From contig CALWVE010000008.1 in assembly GCA_944384905.1 (NCBI GenBank), forward strand, positions 1 through 64,000: a stretch of DNA of 64,000 bases. The letters are read 5' to 3'. The position numbers were made by a program, and so were the translations under genes. The notes under the pieces were generated by a model, which saw only the letters and a list, made by a program, of their open reading frames with translations, ran no database searches and was not told the DNA's origin. Below are positions 43,369 to 52,489 of this stretch, in pieces (positions within the stretch are counted from its first letter, which is position 1; the number at the start of each line of letters is the position of its first letter). The stretch comes from an uncultured Clostridia bacterium. GTDB taxonomy: Bacteria; Bacillota; Clostridia; Oscillospirales; Acutalibacteraceae.

Positions 43369-43410
43369 AAAAAACCGTTCTTGCTATGAAGCCGGAACGG
43401 TTTTTTCTTT
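43369..43410 (+). terminator. Terminator after the antiporter gene
   Basis: Perfect 12-bp stem (43369-43380 with 43395-43406) ending in six T. Confidence 0.9.
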
Positions 43411-43490
43411 TACGCTTGTATTTATAACAGGGATATTCTATAATGGCAGAAAAGATAAGCGGAGAAGCCGCTTGATCGGAGGAGTTTATC

Positions 43491-44918
43491 TTGAATTATG
43501 TATTCTTTTTCCCGGATGAAATGCGCGCCGAATCGCTGCGCTGTTACGGCAATGAGCAAATTGAAACGCCAAATTACGATCGGTTAGCACGGCAAGGTGT
43601 GCGGTTTGAGCAATGTCATGTACAAAACCCGGTGTGTTCCCCTTCCCGCTGCTGTCTGTTCACCGGGCAGTATGTCCATACCGCCGGCCATCGTACGCTT
43701 TGGAACCTGCTCAAGCCGTATGAGCATAACTTGCTGCATTATTTCAAAGAAGCAGGTTACGAAGTTCGGGTCTACGGCAAAAACGATGTGTTTTCCCAGG
43801 AAACAATTGGCCTTTCCACGCATGAATTTATTTCTCATCCCGGCACTGGTGTTGGAAGCAGCAAACCGGCAACCGAAAATCCGCACGATTTTCTTTATAC
43901 CGCCATGCCCGGCACACGCGAAGACCATCACGACTATCAGGACTTAAAGGCCGGTCTGGATTTTCTGCGCACACGCAAGCCAGATAACAAACCGTTCGTG
44001 CTGTTCCTGCCCCTTTCTTTCCCCCACTGTCCTTACACGGCACCGGAACCGTATTACAGCCTTCATTCCCCTGAAAATACACCTCCTCTACGCGAAAAAG
44101 GAAGCGGTAAGCCGCGTTTTCACGAAGAAATTCGCCGCTACCGGCATTTAGACGGCACAGATTACCGGAAAATCCAGGCCGTTTATATGGGGATGATCTC
44201 CTTTACCGATTCGCTTCTGGGCGAACTGATGGATTGTTTGGATGAAACAGGGCTGGCGGACGATACCATGCTGATCGCTTCTTCCGATCACGGTGATTAC
44301 GCCGGCGACTACGAATTGGTTGAAAAATGGCCCAGCGGCTGCGAAGATGTGCTGACTCGCGTACCGCTGCTGATTCGTGCGCCGGGCTGCGCAAAAGAGT
44401 ACGTTATACACGAACCGGTTGAATTGATCGACCTACTGCCTACCATGCTGGAATCAGCCGGCATTCCGCTTAAACATACCCAGTTCGGCCGCTCCCTTCT
44501 GCCTCAGTTACACGGCGCGCCGGGAGACAAAAACCGTGCCGTATTCTGCGAAGGCGGCTATAATCTGAACGAACCGCAGTGCAACGAAGGCTACGAAAAA
44601 CCGGGTACTAGCTTTATGCAAAACCCGAACACGATCTATTATCCGAAAGGATTACAACAAAAAGAAAAGCCCGAAACTGTGGGGCGCGCGGTGATGATTC
44701 GCACCATGACGCATAAACTTGTTCGGCGCACTTATGGAGATCACGAGCTGTATGATCTGCAAAAAGACCCGCGGGAACTGACAAACGTATACGGAAAACC
44801 GGAATATGAAGTGATCCGACTGGAACTCGAAACCCGGCTACTCGACTGGTATCTGGCCACAAGCGATACGGTTCCTTTTGAAGAAGATCCGCGGGAAATT
44901 CAGCCACGGACGAAATAA
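43491..44918 (+). CDS. Cys-type sulfatase, cytoplasmic
   Basis: 475-residue type I sulfatase. The formylglycine signature is CSPSR with the modifiable cysteine at residue 49, followed by LFTGQYVHTAGHRTL; metal ligands lie near D9 and in SSDHGDYAGDY. A Cys-type site in an anaerobe needs an anSME radical-SAM maturase, which is not in the window. No signal peptide: the protein begins directly with the first beta-strand. The start is TTG, supported by GGAGGAG six bases upstream. It should remove sulfate from a small imported substrate, such as a sulfated sugar; phosphonate monoester hydrolase activity is an alternative for this fold. Confidence 0.88.
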   Translation: MNYVFFFPDEMRAESLRCYGNEQIETPNYDRLARQGVRFEQCHVQNPVCSPSRCCLFTGQYVHTAGHRTLWNLLKPYEHNLLHYFKEAGYEVRVYGKNDVFSQETIGLSTHEFISHPGTGVGSSKPATENPHDFLYTAMPGTREDHHDYQDLKAGLDFLRTRKPDNKPFVLFLPLSFPHCPYTAPEPYYSLHSPENTPPLREKGSGKPRFHEEIRRYRHLDGTDYRKIQAVYMGMISFTDSLLGELMDCLDETGLADDTMLIASSDHGDYAGDYELVEKWPSGCEDVLTRVPLLIRAPGCAKEYVIHEPVELIDLLPTMLESAGIPLKHTQFGRSLLPQLHGAPGDKNRAVFCEGGYNLNEPQCNEGYEKPGTSFMQNPNTIYYPKGLQQKEKPETVGRAVMIRTMTHKLVRRTYGDHELYDLQKDPRELTNVYGKPEYEVIRLELETRLLDWYLATSDTVPFEEDPREIQPRTK

Positions 44919-44943
44919 TTTTCCGATAAGGAGACATGATTAA

Positions 44944-45366
44944 ATGGCTTGTTATGATATCCGGCCTTACACGCAATATGACGAAACGGAAATTCTATCT
45001 CTGTACAAATCGGTTGGATGGACAAATTACACCGAATATCCAGATAGGCTGCGCCAGGCTTTTGAAAACAGCCTGTATATCGCAGGCGCTTACCAAGACG
45101 ATCACCTTGTTGGAGTTATCCGCGCTGTGGGAGATGGTGCAACAATTCTCTATATTCAAGATCTGCTTATTTTACCGGAAAAGCAGCATCAGGGAATCGG
45201 AACCGCTTTGTTGACAACTGTACTGGAAAAATACGCGCACGTCTACCAAAAGATTTTACTGACTGACAATACCGAAAAAACAATTGCGTTTTACCGCAAG
45301 TTAGGATTTTCGCCCGTGCAAGATCTGAACTGTGTTGGGTTTATCTATGTAAATCATCAAAAATAA
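44944..45366 (+). CDS. GNAT-family N-acetyltransferase
   Basis: 140-residue GNAT enzyme. Motif A is LILPEKQHQGIGTALLTTVL (acetyl-CoA pyrophosphate loop QHQGIG), and motif B is TEKTIAFYRKLGF. The fold with an early SVGWTNY is the small ElaA/YhfO-like kind. Substrate unknown. AAGGAG precedes the ATG at ten bases. It lies 25 bases after the sulfatase gene and 13 before the next small gene. Confidence 0.87.
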   Translation: MACYDIRPYTQYDETEILSLYKSVGWTNYTEYPDRLRQAFENSLYIAGAYQDDHLVGVIRAVGDGATILYIQDLLILPEKQHQGIGTALLTTVLEKYAHVYQKILLTDNTEKTIAFYRKLGFSPVQDLNCVGFIYVNHQK

Positions 45367-45379
45367 AAGGAGGCAGCTT

Positions 45380-45670
45380 ATGCTCAAAGAAGAACTGATT
45401 CGGGAATTTAACGCCCTGCATATCGATGGTATGGCGGAAGTTACTTCCCTCAACGAGCTGAAAGGCGATTATATCAACCTTACTTATCATCTGCCCAGCT
45501 GCCAGGACGTTAAGCTGCTGGACGACAACAAAATCTACTACGGAAACGAACTGTGCAAACCCGGCAGCGACCGCTGTTACGGTCTGGCCGGAGACGAACA
45601 TTACCTGCTTGTATGTGAATACGGCAACGGCGGCAGCGACGCCGAAATCGTTGTCTTTAAACGGCGGTAA
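45380..45670 (+). CDS. Hypothetical protein, 96 residues
   Basis: Unrecognised small soluble protein with a Cys-containing middle (HLPSCQDVKLL, NELCKPGSDRCYGL) and a beta-rich end (YLLVCEYGNGGSDAEIVVFKRR). A perfect AAAAGGAGG precedes the ATG. It closes the sulfatase-GNAT gene run. Confidence 0.65.
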   Translation: MLKEELIREFNALHIDGMAEVTSLNELKGDYINLTYHLPSCQDVKLLDDNKIYYGNELCKPGSDRCYGLAGDEHYLLVCEYGNGGSDAEIVVFKRR

Positions 45671-45702
45671 GGGATTCTTTTTGCGGGTATGCCGCCATGG
45701 TC

Positions 45703-45732
45703 TTGATTTTGCGGTATATTCTGCTATATAAT
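45703..45732 (+). promoter_or_regulatory. Promoter of pepF
   Basis: TTGATT (45703-45708) and TATATA/TATAAT (45725-45732) are spaced 16-18 bases apart, upstream of pepF. Confidence 0.5.
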
Positions 45733-45772
45733 GAAAAAAATGACTTTATCCAAGCAAAGGGAGGAAACACCG

Positions 45773-47560
45773 ATGGGTGCTAAAAACAGAAAAGATATTG
45801 ATCCGGCCTTTCAGTGGGATTTTACCCACATCTATGAAAGCGACGCCGCTTGGGAACAGGCTTGTGTGGAAACGGAAAAAGCAATCGACGCTATTCCGGC
45901 CTGCGCAGGCACGCTGGGCACTTCCGCCGATGCGCTGCTGCATGCTTTGAATATCATTTCGGCTGCGGAACAGCTTTTGACGAAAGTTTCCGCTTATACC
46001 AACCTCAAGCTTTCCAGCGACAACGGCGATCCCGTTTTTCAGGCCATGGACGCCAAAACGGAAAAACTCGGCGTACGTTTGGGTACAGCCTGCTCTTTTG
46101 TAGAGCCGGAAATTCTCGCTATCCCCGCCGATACCCTGCACACCTACATGGAAGATCCGCAGCTAGCCACCTACCGTCATCGTATTGATGATATCGAACG
46201 CGGACGCACACACACGCTGGATACCGAACGCGAAAAGCTGCTGGCCATGGCCGGTGATCTTTCCGGCAATCCGCAGCAGACATTCACCATGTTTGAAAGC
46301 GTTGACCTCACGTTCCCCGACGTGACCGATGAAAATGGCAATCCCGCTCCGCTGACGCACGGCACGTTCGGCGTGTATCGCGAAAGCCGCAGCCAGGCCG
46401 TCCGCAAGGATTCTTTTGAAAAATACTTCGGCGAATTCAACCGCTTTATCAATACGCTGGCTTCCACCTATGCAGGCTCGGTGAAATTCGATACGTTTTT
46501 CTCTGAAGTACGCGGCTTTTCCAGCGCCTGCGAGGCTGCACTGTTCCGCAGCAATGTGCCGGTTGCCGTATACGACAGCCTGATCGAAGCCATTCACAAC
46601 GGTCTGCCCACCATGCACCGCTATGTTCAGCTGCGCAAGGAAGTATTGGGACTGGACGAACTGAACATGTACGATCTGTACAATCCGATTGTGGACAATG
46701 TAGAGATCGAAATGCCCTATGAAAACGCCAAGGAACTGGTGAAAAAAGCACTGCGTCCGCTGGGCGAAAAGTATCAGCAGCTGCTGGATCGCGCCTATTC
46801 CGAACACTGGATCGACGTATACGAAAACAAGGGCAAAACCACCGGCGCGTTCTCCTACGGCGTACACGGCGTGCATCCGTATGTACTGCTAAACTATACC
46901 GACACGCTTGACGACGCGTTTACACTGGCTCACGAGTTGGGACACGCCATGCATTCCTATCTCTCATCTGAGACGCAGGATTTTGAAAACCATGACTACA
47001 AGATTCTGGTAGCAGAAGTGGCTTCTACGGTGAACGAAGTCTTGCTCACCAAATATCTGCTCGCTACCGAAACCGATCCGCACCGCCGTGCTTATATCAT
47101 GAACCACTTCCTCGAAGGTTTCCGCACGACGGTATTCCGTCAGTCTCTGTTCGCCGAATTTGAGCGCAAGGCACACGACCTGTATCAGTCCGGTCAGGCG
47201 CTCACGGCACAGACGCTCAACGGCATCTACAAAGACCTGAACGAGCAGTATTACAAAGGCGCCGTTGTCAACGACCTGATGGCTGTGGAATGGGCACGCA
47301 TCCCCCATTTCTATCGTGCGTTCTATGTCTATCAGTATTCTACGGGCTTCTGCTCTGCCGTGGCTATTGCCGATGGCATCCTGAAAACCGGAAATGCTGA
47401 CAATTACCTGCGCTTCCTCACCACCGGCGGCAGCGATTATCCGCTGAACGAGCTGAAAATTGCCGGCGTAGATCTGACCCGTCCGGATACTGTTGAAAAC
47501 GCCCTGCGCGTCTTTGACGAAACCCTGACCGAGTTTGAACAGCTGGTAAAATCCCTTTAA
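45773..47560 (+). CDS. pepF: Oligoendopeptidase F
   Basis: M3 zinc metallopeptidase cleaving peptides of roughly 7-17 residues in the cytoplasm. 595 residues, standard for PepF. The zinc motif is HELGHAMHS with HELGH at 387-391 and the third ligand Glu in VAEVASTVNE. The ATG at 45773 follows GGGAGG; an earlier in-frame ATG falls in the -10 box and is excluded. Confidence 0.96.
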   Translation: MGAKNRKDIDPAFQWDFTHIYESDAAWEQACVETEKAIDAIPACAGTLGTSADALLHALNIISAAEQLLTKVSAYTNLKLSSDNGDPVFQAMDAKTEKLGVRLGTACSFVEPEILAIPADTLHTYMEDPQLATYRHRIDDIERGRTHTLDTEREKLLAMAGDLSGNPQQTFTMFESVDLTFPDVTDENGNPAPLTHGTFGVYRESRSQAVRKDSFEKYFGEFNRFINTLASTYAGSVKFDTFFSEVRGFSSACEAALFRSNVPVAVYDSLIEAIHNGLPTMHRYVQLRKEVLGLDELNMYDLYNPIVDNVEIEMPYENAKELVKKALRPLGEKYQQLLDRAYSEHWIDVYENKGKTTGAFSYGVHGVHPYVLLNYTDTLDDAFTLAHELGHAMHSYLSSETQDFENHDYKILVAEVASTVNEVLLTKYLLATETDPHRRAYIMNHFLEGFRTTVFRQSLFAEFERKAHDLYQSGQALTAQTLNGIYKDLNEQYYKGAVVNDLMAVEWARIPHFYRAFYVYQYSTGFCSAVAIADGILKTGNADNYLRFLTTGGSDYPLNELKIAGVDLTRPDTVENALRVFDETLTEFEQLVKSL

Positions 47561-47610
47561 TCTATAAAAGAGGCCGCCCGAATGGGCGGCCATACTTTTC
47601 TTTCAAAATA

Positions 47611-47648
47611 AAAAAGCCGCAGAAAACAAGTTTCTGCGGTCTTTTTTG
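47611..47648. terminator. Bidirectional terminator between pepF and ackA
   Basis: Perfect 9-bp stem (47616-47624 with 47630-47638), six T on either side. A second stem GGCCGCCC/GGGCGGCC (near 47572-47591) precedes it for pepF. Confidence 0.8.
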
Positions 47649-47660
47649 TTTTAGATTCAA

Positions 47661-48866
47661 TTACTTCTGAGCTTCTACCAGAGCCTTGGTATCGCGGGCA
47701 ATCAGCAGCTCTTCGTTCGTCGGGATGACGTAAACCTTCACGCGGCTGTCATCAGCGGAAATCGGGCCTTCTGCACGGAACTGATCGTTCTTGGCTTCGT
47801 CGAACTTCACGCCCAGATATTCCAGATCTTCGCAAACCATCTTGCGCAGACGATACTGGTTTTCACCCAGACCGGCGGTGAAGACAATGGCGTCCACACC
47901 GTTCATAGCGGCGGTATAAGCGCCGATATACTTCTTGATCTGATAAGAAAGCATCTCATGCGTCAGCTTGGCGCGTTCGTTACCGGCATCTTCGGCAGCC
48001 AGAACATCGCGGTCGTCCGTGGAAACACCGGAGATACCCAGAATACCGGACTTCTTGTTCAGCAGCTGCGTCATGTCTTCAGGAGAGATGTTTTCCTTTT
48101 CCATGATAAAGGTTACAACAGACGGATCGAGCGCACCGGAACGGGAGCCCATCATGATACCGTCAAGCGGAGTCAGACCCATGGAGGTATCGAGCACCTT
48201 ACCATGATCGATAGCCGTAATAGAAGAACCATTGCCGATATGGCAGGTGATGATCTTCAGATCCTTGATGTCTTTGCCCATGAGTTCGGCGCAGCGAGCG
48301 CTGACAAAACGATGGGAAGTACCGTGCGCACCATAGCGACGGATCTGATATTTTTCATAATATTCATAAGGAACGGCATACATATAGGCTTTGGCCGGCA
48401 TGGTAGAATGGAAAGCTGTATCGAAAACCAGAGCCTGCGGCTTATCCTTGCCGAATACCTGATAGCAGGCATACACGCCCGACATGTTAGCCACATGATG
48501 CAGCGGAGCAAGCGGGGTCAGCGTCTTCAGGTCTTCCATAACCTTATCGGTAACCAGAATGGATTCGCTGAACAGCATACCACCCTGCACAACACGATGG
48601 CCGATAGCGGAAACTTCGTCCAAGCTCTTGATAACACCTGCTTCGGGATCGAGCAAAGCATTTTTAACCTGCTCAAAAGCTTCGGCGTGGTCTTTCATCG
48701 GCTTTTCATTGGACAGCGTGCGGCCGTCAAACGTTTTGTGAGAGAACTTGCCTTCAGCCAGTCCAATACGTTCGCAATTGCCCTTAGCCAGCGTGGTTTC
48801 GCTGTCCATATCGATAAACTGATACTTCAGCGAGGAGCTGCCGGCATTGATAACTAAGATCTTCAT
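47661..48866 (-). CDS. ackA: Acetate kinase
   Basis: Forms ATP from acetyl phosphate and ADP, the last step of acetate fermentation. 401 residues, starting MKILVINAGSSSLKYQ, with HRVVQGG, FDTAFHSTMP and the adenosine loop GLTPLDGIMMGSRSGALDP. The ATG at 48866 follows AGGAGG; 39 open codons upstream are promoter DNA. The usual partner gene pta is not next to it. Confidence 0.97.
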   Translation of the reverse strand: MKILVINAGSSSLKYQFIDMDSETTLAKGNCERIGLAEGKFSHKTFDGRTLSNEKPMKDHAEAFEQVKNALLDPEAGVIKSLDEVSAIGHRVVQGGMLFSESILVTDKVMEDLKTLTPLAPLHHVANMSGVYACYQVFGKDKPQALVFDTAFHSTMPAKAYMYAVPYEYYEKYQIRRYGAHGTSHRFVSARCAELMGKDIKDLKIITCHIGNGSSITAIDHGKVLDTSMGLTPLDGIMMGSRSGALDPSVVTFIMEKENISPEDMTQLLNKKSGILGISGVSTDDRDVLAAEDAGNERAKLTHEMLSYQIKKYIGAYTAAMNGVDAIVFTAGLGENQYRLRKMVCEDLEYLGVKFDEAKNDQFRAEGPISADDSRVKVYVIPTNEELLIARDTKALVEAQK

Positions 48867-48921
48867 TTTTGCCTCCTGTAACCGTTTTCCATTGAATTTT
48901 AAAAGAAAATCATTTAATATA

Positions 48922-48950
48922 ATGATAGTACAAAAACGTAATAAATTCAA
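48922..48950 (-). promoter_or_regulatory. Promoter of ackA
   Basis: TTGAAT (48950-48945), 17-base spacer and TATCAT (48927-48922) on the minus strand. Confidence 0.45.
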
Positions 48951-48968
48951 GGGGAGTTTGCGTAAAAT

Positions 48969-50144
48969 ATGGATCTGCGCCACGTTTCGGGGATAATCTG
49001 TGAATTAAATCCGCTGCACAACGGACACAAATGGCTGCTGGATTTCGCATCAGCGGGCGGAAAATTGCCTGTTGTCTGCATTTTAAGCGGCAATTTTGTG
49101 CAGCGCGGAGATGCGGCGCTGTTTGACAAATGGGCACGCTGCCAAGCTGCACTGGCCTGCGGAGCCGATCTGGTAATCGAACTTCCTCTCTCATGGGCTA
49201 TGGCCGGTGCTGAACGTTTTGCGCTGGGCGGCGTGGCACTGGCCGCAGCCGCGGGCTGCACCAGATTGGTTTTCGGCAGCGAATGCGGAGATAGCGATTT
49301 ACTGCAAACAATAGCCCAATATCTTACCGGCGCAGATTTTACACACGATCTGCATACAGCGCCAAACGATGAACAAACGCTCCCCTTTGCTATGCGTCGG
49401 GAGCGCGCAATCGCCCACCGTTTGGGAGAAACTGCCGCGGAAGCCATCCGTAAGCCCAACAACATTCTGGCTATAGAATACTGCAAAGCCATCCAAACGC
49501 TGCAAGCTGACATCAAACCCGAAACCTGTCTGCGGCAAGGCGCGTCACACGACGGACCGATCGAAAATGATTCTGCGTCCGCCTCTGCCCTGCGCAAGCT
49601 GTTTCTTGCGGGAAAAAGTGAGCAGGCAGCGTCTTTTATGCCGCCTGCTGTTCATTTTCTTAAAGACACCCCGATGGCTTCTATCAGCCGATTGGAAGCG
49701 GCCATTTTGTATCGCCTGCGCACGGCTTGTCCAGAAGATTTTGCGCAAACGCCTGATGTGCGGGAAGGGCTGGAAAATAAAATACTCGCCGCCGCCCGAC
49801 AGGCAACTACACTCGAAGAACTCTACGATCTTGCAAAATCCAAGCGATACAGCCACGCCCGTATCCGCCGGATTGTTTTATCTTATTTTCTGGGCATACA
49901 AAACCAGCCCGCTCTTCCGCCCTATCTGCGCGTTCTGGGGATGACGCCCACTGGCGTGGCCTTGCTAAAACAGGCGCGTCTGCCTGTTGTGACACGCGCA
50001 TGTGAGCTGCGCGATAGGAACAGAATCTGCCAATCTGTATTCAAGCTGGAATCAGCCGCCGATGATATCTATGCGTTAGCCGTTTCCCCCGCTTTACCTG
50101 CCGGGAGCAACGAACAGCACGGCTTGATCCGATTTGGCTTTTAA
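48969..50144 (+). CDS. tmcAL: tRNA(Met) cytidine acetate ligase
   Basis: TmcAL (YlbM) makes N4-acetylcytidine at the wobble base of elongator tRNA-Met using acetate and ATP. 391 residues with a nucleotidyltransferase-like start GIICELNPLHNGHKWLL (HXGH), and SGNFVQRGDAALFDKWAR. Acetate use fits its position divergent from ackA. It ends tail-to-tail with the AraC gene with four bases of overlap. Confidence 0.95.
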   Translation: MDLRHVSGIICELNPLHNGHKWLLDFASAGGKLPVVCILSGNFVQRGDAALFDKWARCQAALACGADLVIELPLSWAMAGAERFALGGVALAAAAGCTRLVFGSECGDSDLLQTIAQYLTGADFTHDLHTAPNDEQTLPFAMRRERAIAHRLGETAAEAIRKPNNILAIEYCKAIQTLQADIKPETCLRQGASHDGPIENDSASASALRKLFLAGKSEQAASFMPPAVHFLKDTPMASISRLEAAILYRLRTACPEDFAQTPDVREGLENKILAAARQATTLEELYDLAKSKRYSHARIRRIVLSYFLGIQNQPALPPYLRVLGMTPTGVALLKQARLPVVTRACELRDRNRICQSVFKLESAADDIYALAVSPALPAGSNEQHGLIRFGF

Positions 50145-50986
50145 TCGGCCGAACGAACGCCTTGTTCGCTTCTGCAGCGCGACGGAGGCATACCGAAATA
50201 CTTTTTAAACGTACCCGAAAAATGAGAAATATCGTTGTAACCTGTAGAAAGCGCGACTTCATAAACGGAAAGGCGCGTATTCAGCAGCAGCTGGCGCGCA
50301 CGTTCCATCCGAATCCGCAGCAAATAGTTTGCGGGTGAAACCTGCATATGTTCCATAAAAATGCGATACAGGTAAGTACGGTCAATACCCACATGGGATG
50401 CGATGTCTTCTACATTGATCGCATACGCATAGTTATCCCGGATATAACGCTTCGCCTGATCCAGATAAGACTCTACGATACCGGAACGCTTTTTTCCTTC
50501 TTCCTGCGCATTATGCAGCTGATCGAAAAGCAAGTACAAATAGGCCATCAGCACATAGCGGGAATGAGACGGTGTTTCATAGAGAAAAACCATCTTTTCA
50601 AACGTATCCAAAACAATATCGGGATTTTCGGCATAAAGGATCGGCTGCATCAAATCGATATCGAAGCCCTGCAGGATCTGCCGCGCTTCTTTGCCTTTAA
50701 AACCGATCCAATAATACTCCCACGGATCGTGAAGATCGGCTGCATAAACGGTTGTTTCCTCGGGGGAAATCAAAAAAACCTGTCCCGCTTCCACCGGAAA
50801 TTCCCCGTGTGCGTTTTTGAGTATACCTTTGCCATGTACAATAAAATGGAACAGATAATGATCCCGAACGGCCGGGCCATAGGTATGCCCGGATTCGCAG
50901 CACTCATGTCCGCACTGACACACCCATGCTGTTCGATCAATAAAATCCAATGTGGATTCCATCTGCAGAAGACCATCATTCTTCAT
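50141..50986 (-). CDS. AraC-family transcriptional regulator
   Basis: 281-residue regulator: an N-terminal cupin-like sensor (YLFHFIVHGKGILKNAHGEF, about 45-110) and a C-terminal double HTH (about 180-275: VEDIASHVGIDRTYLYRIFMEHM and VYEVALSTGYNDISHFSGTFKKYFG, seen in parts). Such proteins usually sense sugars in Firmicutes. The ATG at 50986 follows GGGGTGA. Its target is unknown; no sugar operon adjoins it. Confidence 0.92.
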   Translation of the reverse strand: MKNDGLLQMESTLDFIDRTAWVCQCGHECCESGHTYGPAVRDHYLFHFIVHGKGILKNAHGEFPVEAGQVFLISPEETTVYAADLHDPWEYYWIGFKGKEARQILQGFDIDLMQPILYAENPDIVLDTFEKMVFLYETPSHSRYVLMAYLYLLFDQLHNAQEEGKKRSGIVESYLDQAKRYIRDNYAYAINVEDIASHVGIDRTYLYRIFMEHMQVSPANYLLRIRMERARQLLLNTRLSVYEVALSTGYNDISHFSGTFKKYFGMPPSRCRSEQGVRSAD

Positions 50987-51148
50987 AAGGGTCACCCCAC
51001 TTTATTATTGCGTGAACGGTTTGCACCGTAAATCTCCTATAAGTTATTTATACTATTTTTCGCACCAAAAAGTCAATAGAAAAATGATTATTTGCACAAT
51101 ATTTTTTCTTAAATACTGGGTAAACATTCATTTTTGTGTACACATCTA

Positions 51149-51172
51149 ACGAATTTTAAGTTTAAAATTCGT
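51149..51172. promoter_or_regulatory. Palindrome, candidate operator
   Basis: Perfect 11-bp arms (51149-51159 and 51162-51172) around a two-base centre. With no T-run after it, a protein-binding site is more likely than a terminator. It lies about 180 bases upstream of the tetR-type promoter. Confidence 0.4.
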
Positions 51173-51306
51173 CATGTATAACAATCCTCAAACCTTTGCA
51201 TGTGATTCCTTCTGGGCAATTACCGCTACATTCACGCCTTATGGCACACCGGCCAAAATGAATAATTATTAAATAGGCTTATAGACGTTGCTTACCCATA
51301 TATTGG

Positions 51307-51335
51307 TTGATTTTTTAATTTTTCTATAGTATACT
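51307..51335 (+). promoter_or_regulatory. Promoter of the TetR-type gene
   Basis: TTGATT (51307-51312), 17-base spacer, TATACT (51330-51335). Confidence 0.6.
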
Positions 51336-51379
51336 GAATGAACTTGGAAAAAGGATTTTTGAAAAGGAGGTTTTACTTG

Positions 51380-51970
51380 ATGGAAGTGAAAAAAGAAGAC
51401 CGCAGAGTGCGCAAAACCAAGCGCCTGCTAAGACAAGGGCTCAGCCAACTGATGATGCAGAAAAAAATCAAAGATATCTCTGTTCGAGAACTGGCGGAAT
51501 TGGTAGATATCAACCGGGGAACTTTTTACATTCACTACCGGGATATTTACGACATGGTCGCGCAGATCGAAAACGAGATGTATGAAGATTTCAAGCATAT
51601 TGTGGAAAGCCATACCGTTCCCACAGACGCGGGTTCTCTTCATTTTTTGATTGATTTTTTCACCTACATTTCCGAAAATCGGGAAATGGTTGTCGCGCTG
51701 CTGAGCAGCAACGGCGACATTGCTTTTCTTTCCAGAATTCAGGCTATGCTGCACGTACGCGCCATGGAAATTCTGGGCAGCCGCTATCCGCATCAAAACG
51801 CCCGCGATTTTGAATTTTTCTATGATTTTGTCGCGGCGGGAACGGTCCAGCTGCTCAACACCTGGCTGACGAAGGAAACGCAAAAAACGCCGCAGGAAAT
51901 GGCGGAGCTCACCATTCGGCTGATTAAGAGTTGTTCCGGAATTTTTAAAGACGATATCGACGTTATTTAA
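51380..51970 (+). CDS. TetR/AcrR-family regulator
   Basis: 196 residues. N-terminal TetR DNA-binding domain (about 10-58; KDISVRELAELVDINRGTFYIHYRD) with a longer C-terminal ligand domain of the clostridial TetR_C type. AAGGAGG precedes the ATG at nine bases; an earlier open stretch from 51338 overlaps the promoter start and is excluded. No transporter adjoins it; the tRNA cluster follows. Confidence 0.9.
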   Translation: MEVKKEDRRVRKTKRLLRQGLSQLMMQKKIKDISVRELAELVDINRGTFYIHYRDIYDMVAQIENEMYEDFKHIVESHTVPTDAGSLHFLIDFFTYISENREMVVALLSSNGDIAFLSRIQAMLHVRAMEILGSRYPHQNARDFEFFYDFVAAGTVQLLNTWLTKETQKTPQEMAELTIRLIKSCSGIFKDDIDVI

Positions 51971-52072
51971 AACAGATTTTTGCTTTTTTCGATTTTTTTA
52001 AAATTTGTTCTTGACACCGGGCTAAAACAATGGTATTATATTTGAGCGTTCTGAATTTGAGAACACAAATTT

Positions 52073-52148
52073 AGGGGTATAGCTCAGTTGGTAGAGCAGT
52101 GGTCTCCAAAACCACGTGCCGAGGGTTCGAGTCCTTCTGCCCCTGCCA
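52073..52148 (+). tRNA. tRNA-Trp (CCA)
   Basis: 76 bases with encoded CCA end. Acceptor stem AGGGGTA/TGCCCCT with one G-T pair, D-loop AGCTCAGTTGGTAGAGC, anticodon loop CTCCAAA with anticodon CCA, T-arm GAGGGTTCGAGTCCTTC. Confidence 0.97.
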
Positions 52149-52153
52149 GATAT

Positions 52154-52230
52154 GGCCCGGTAGTTCAGTTGGTTAGAACGCTAGCCTGTCACGCTAGAGG
52201 TCGACGGTTCGAGCCCGTTCCGGGTCGCCA
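52154..52230 (+). tRNA. tRNA-Asp (GTC)
   Basis: 77 bases with encoded CCA. Acceptor GGCCCGG/CCGGGTC with one wobble pair, anticodon GTC in the loop CTGTCAC, T-arm with GGTTCGAGC. Confidence 0.97.
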
Positions 52231-52270
52231 ATAAAAACATCGGCAGTCTTTTGGCTCCATGTTTTTATCT

Positions 52271-52346
<76 letters not shown>

Positions 52347-52347
52347 T

Positions 52348-52377
52348 AAAAGCACTTGCTTTTGCGAGTGCTTTTTT
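52348..52377 (+). terminator. Terminator of the tRNA cluster
   Basis: 12-bp stem with one wobble pair (52348-52359 with 52364-52375) ending in six T, directly after tRNA-Thr. Confidence 0.85.
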
Positions 52378-52403
52378 GTTTTATCTAGCCCCCTACTTCG
52401 ATA

Positions 52404-52443
52404 AAAAACCGATGCCTGCATCAACAGACATCGGTTTTTGTTA
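52404..52443. terminator. Second terminator hairpin, bidirectional
   Basis: Perfect 11-bp stem (52404-52414 with 52429-52439), flanked by A-run and T-run. On the minus strand it can end the nuclease gene transcript. Confidence 0.75.
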
Positions 52444-52489
52444 TTTTTAATATGAAAAATGAATGCGATACAGCCCCACCGATTTGCAA

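Larger units (their letters stand above)
50987..51379. other. AT-rich intergenic region with a palindrome
   Basis: About 390 bases between divergent araC-type and tetR-type genes. It holds a perfect 24-base palindrome (51149-51172), the tetR promoter (51307-51335) and no credible gene. Confidence 0.55.
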
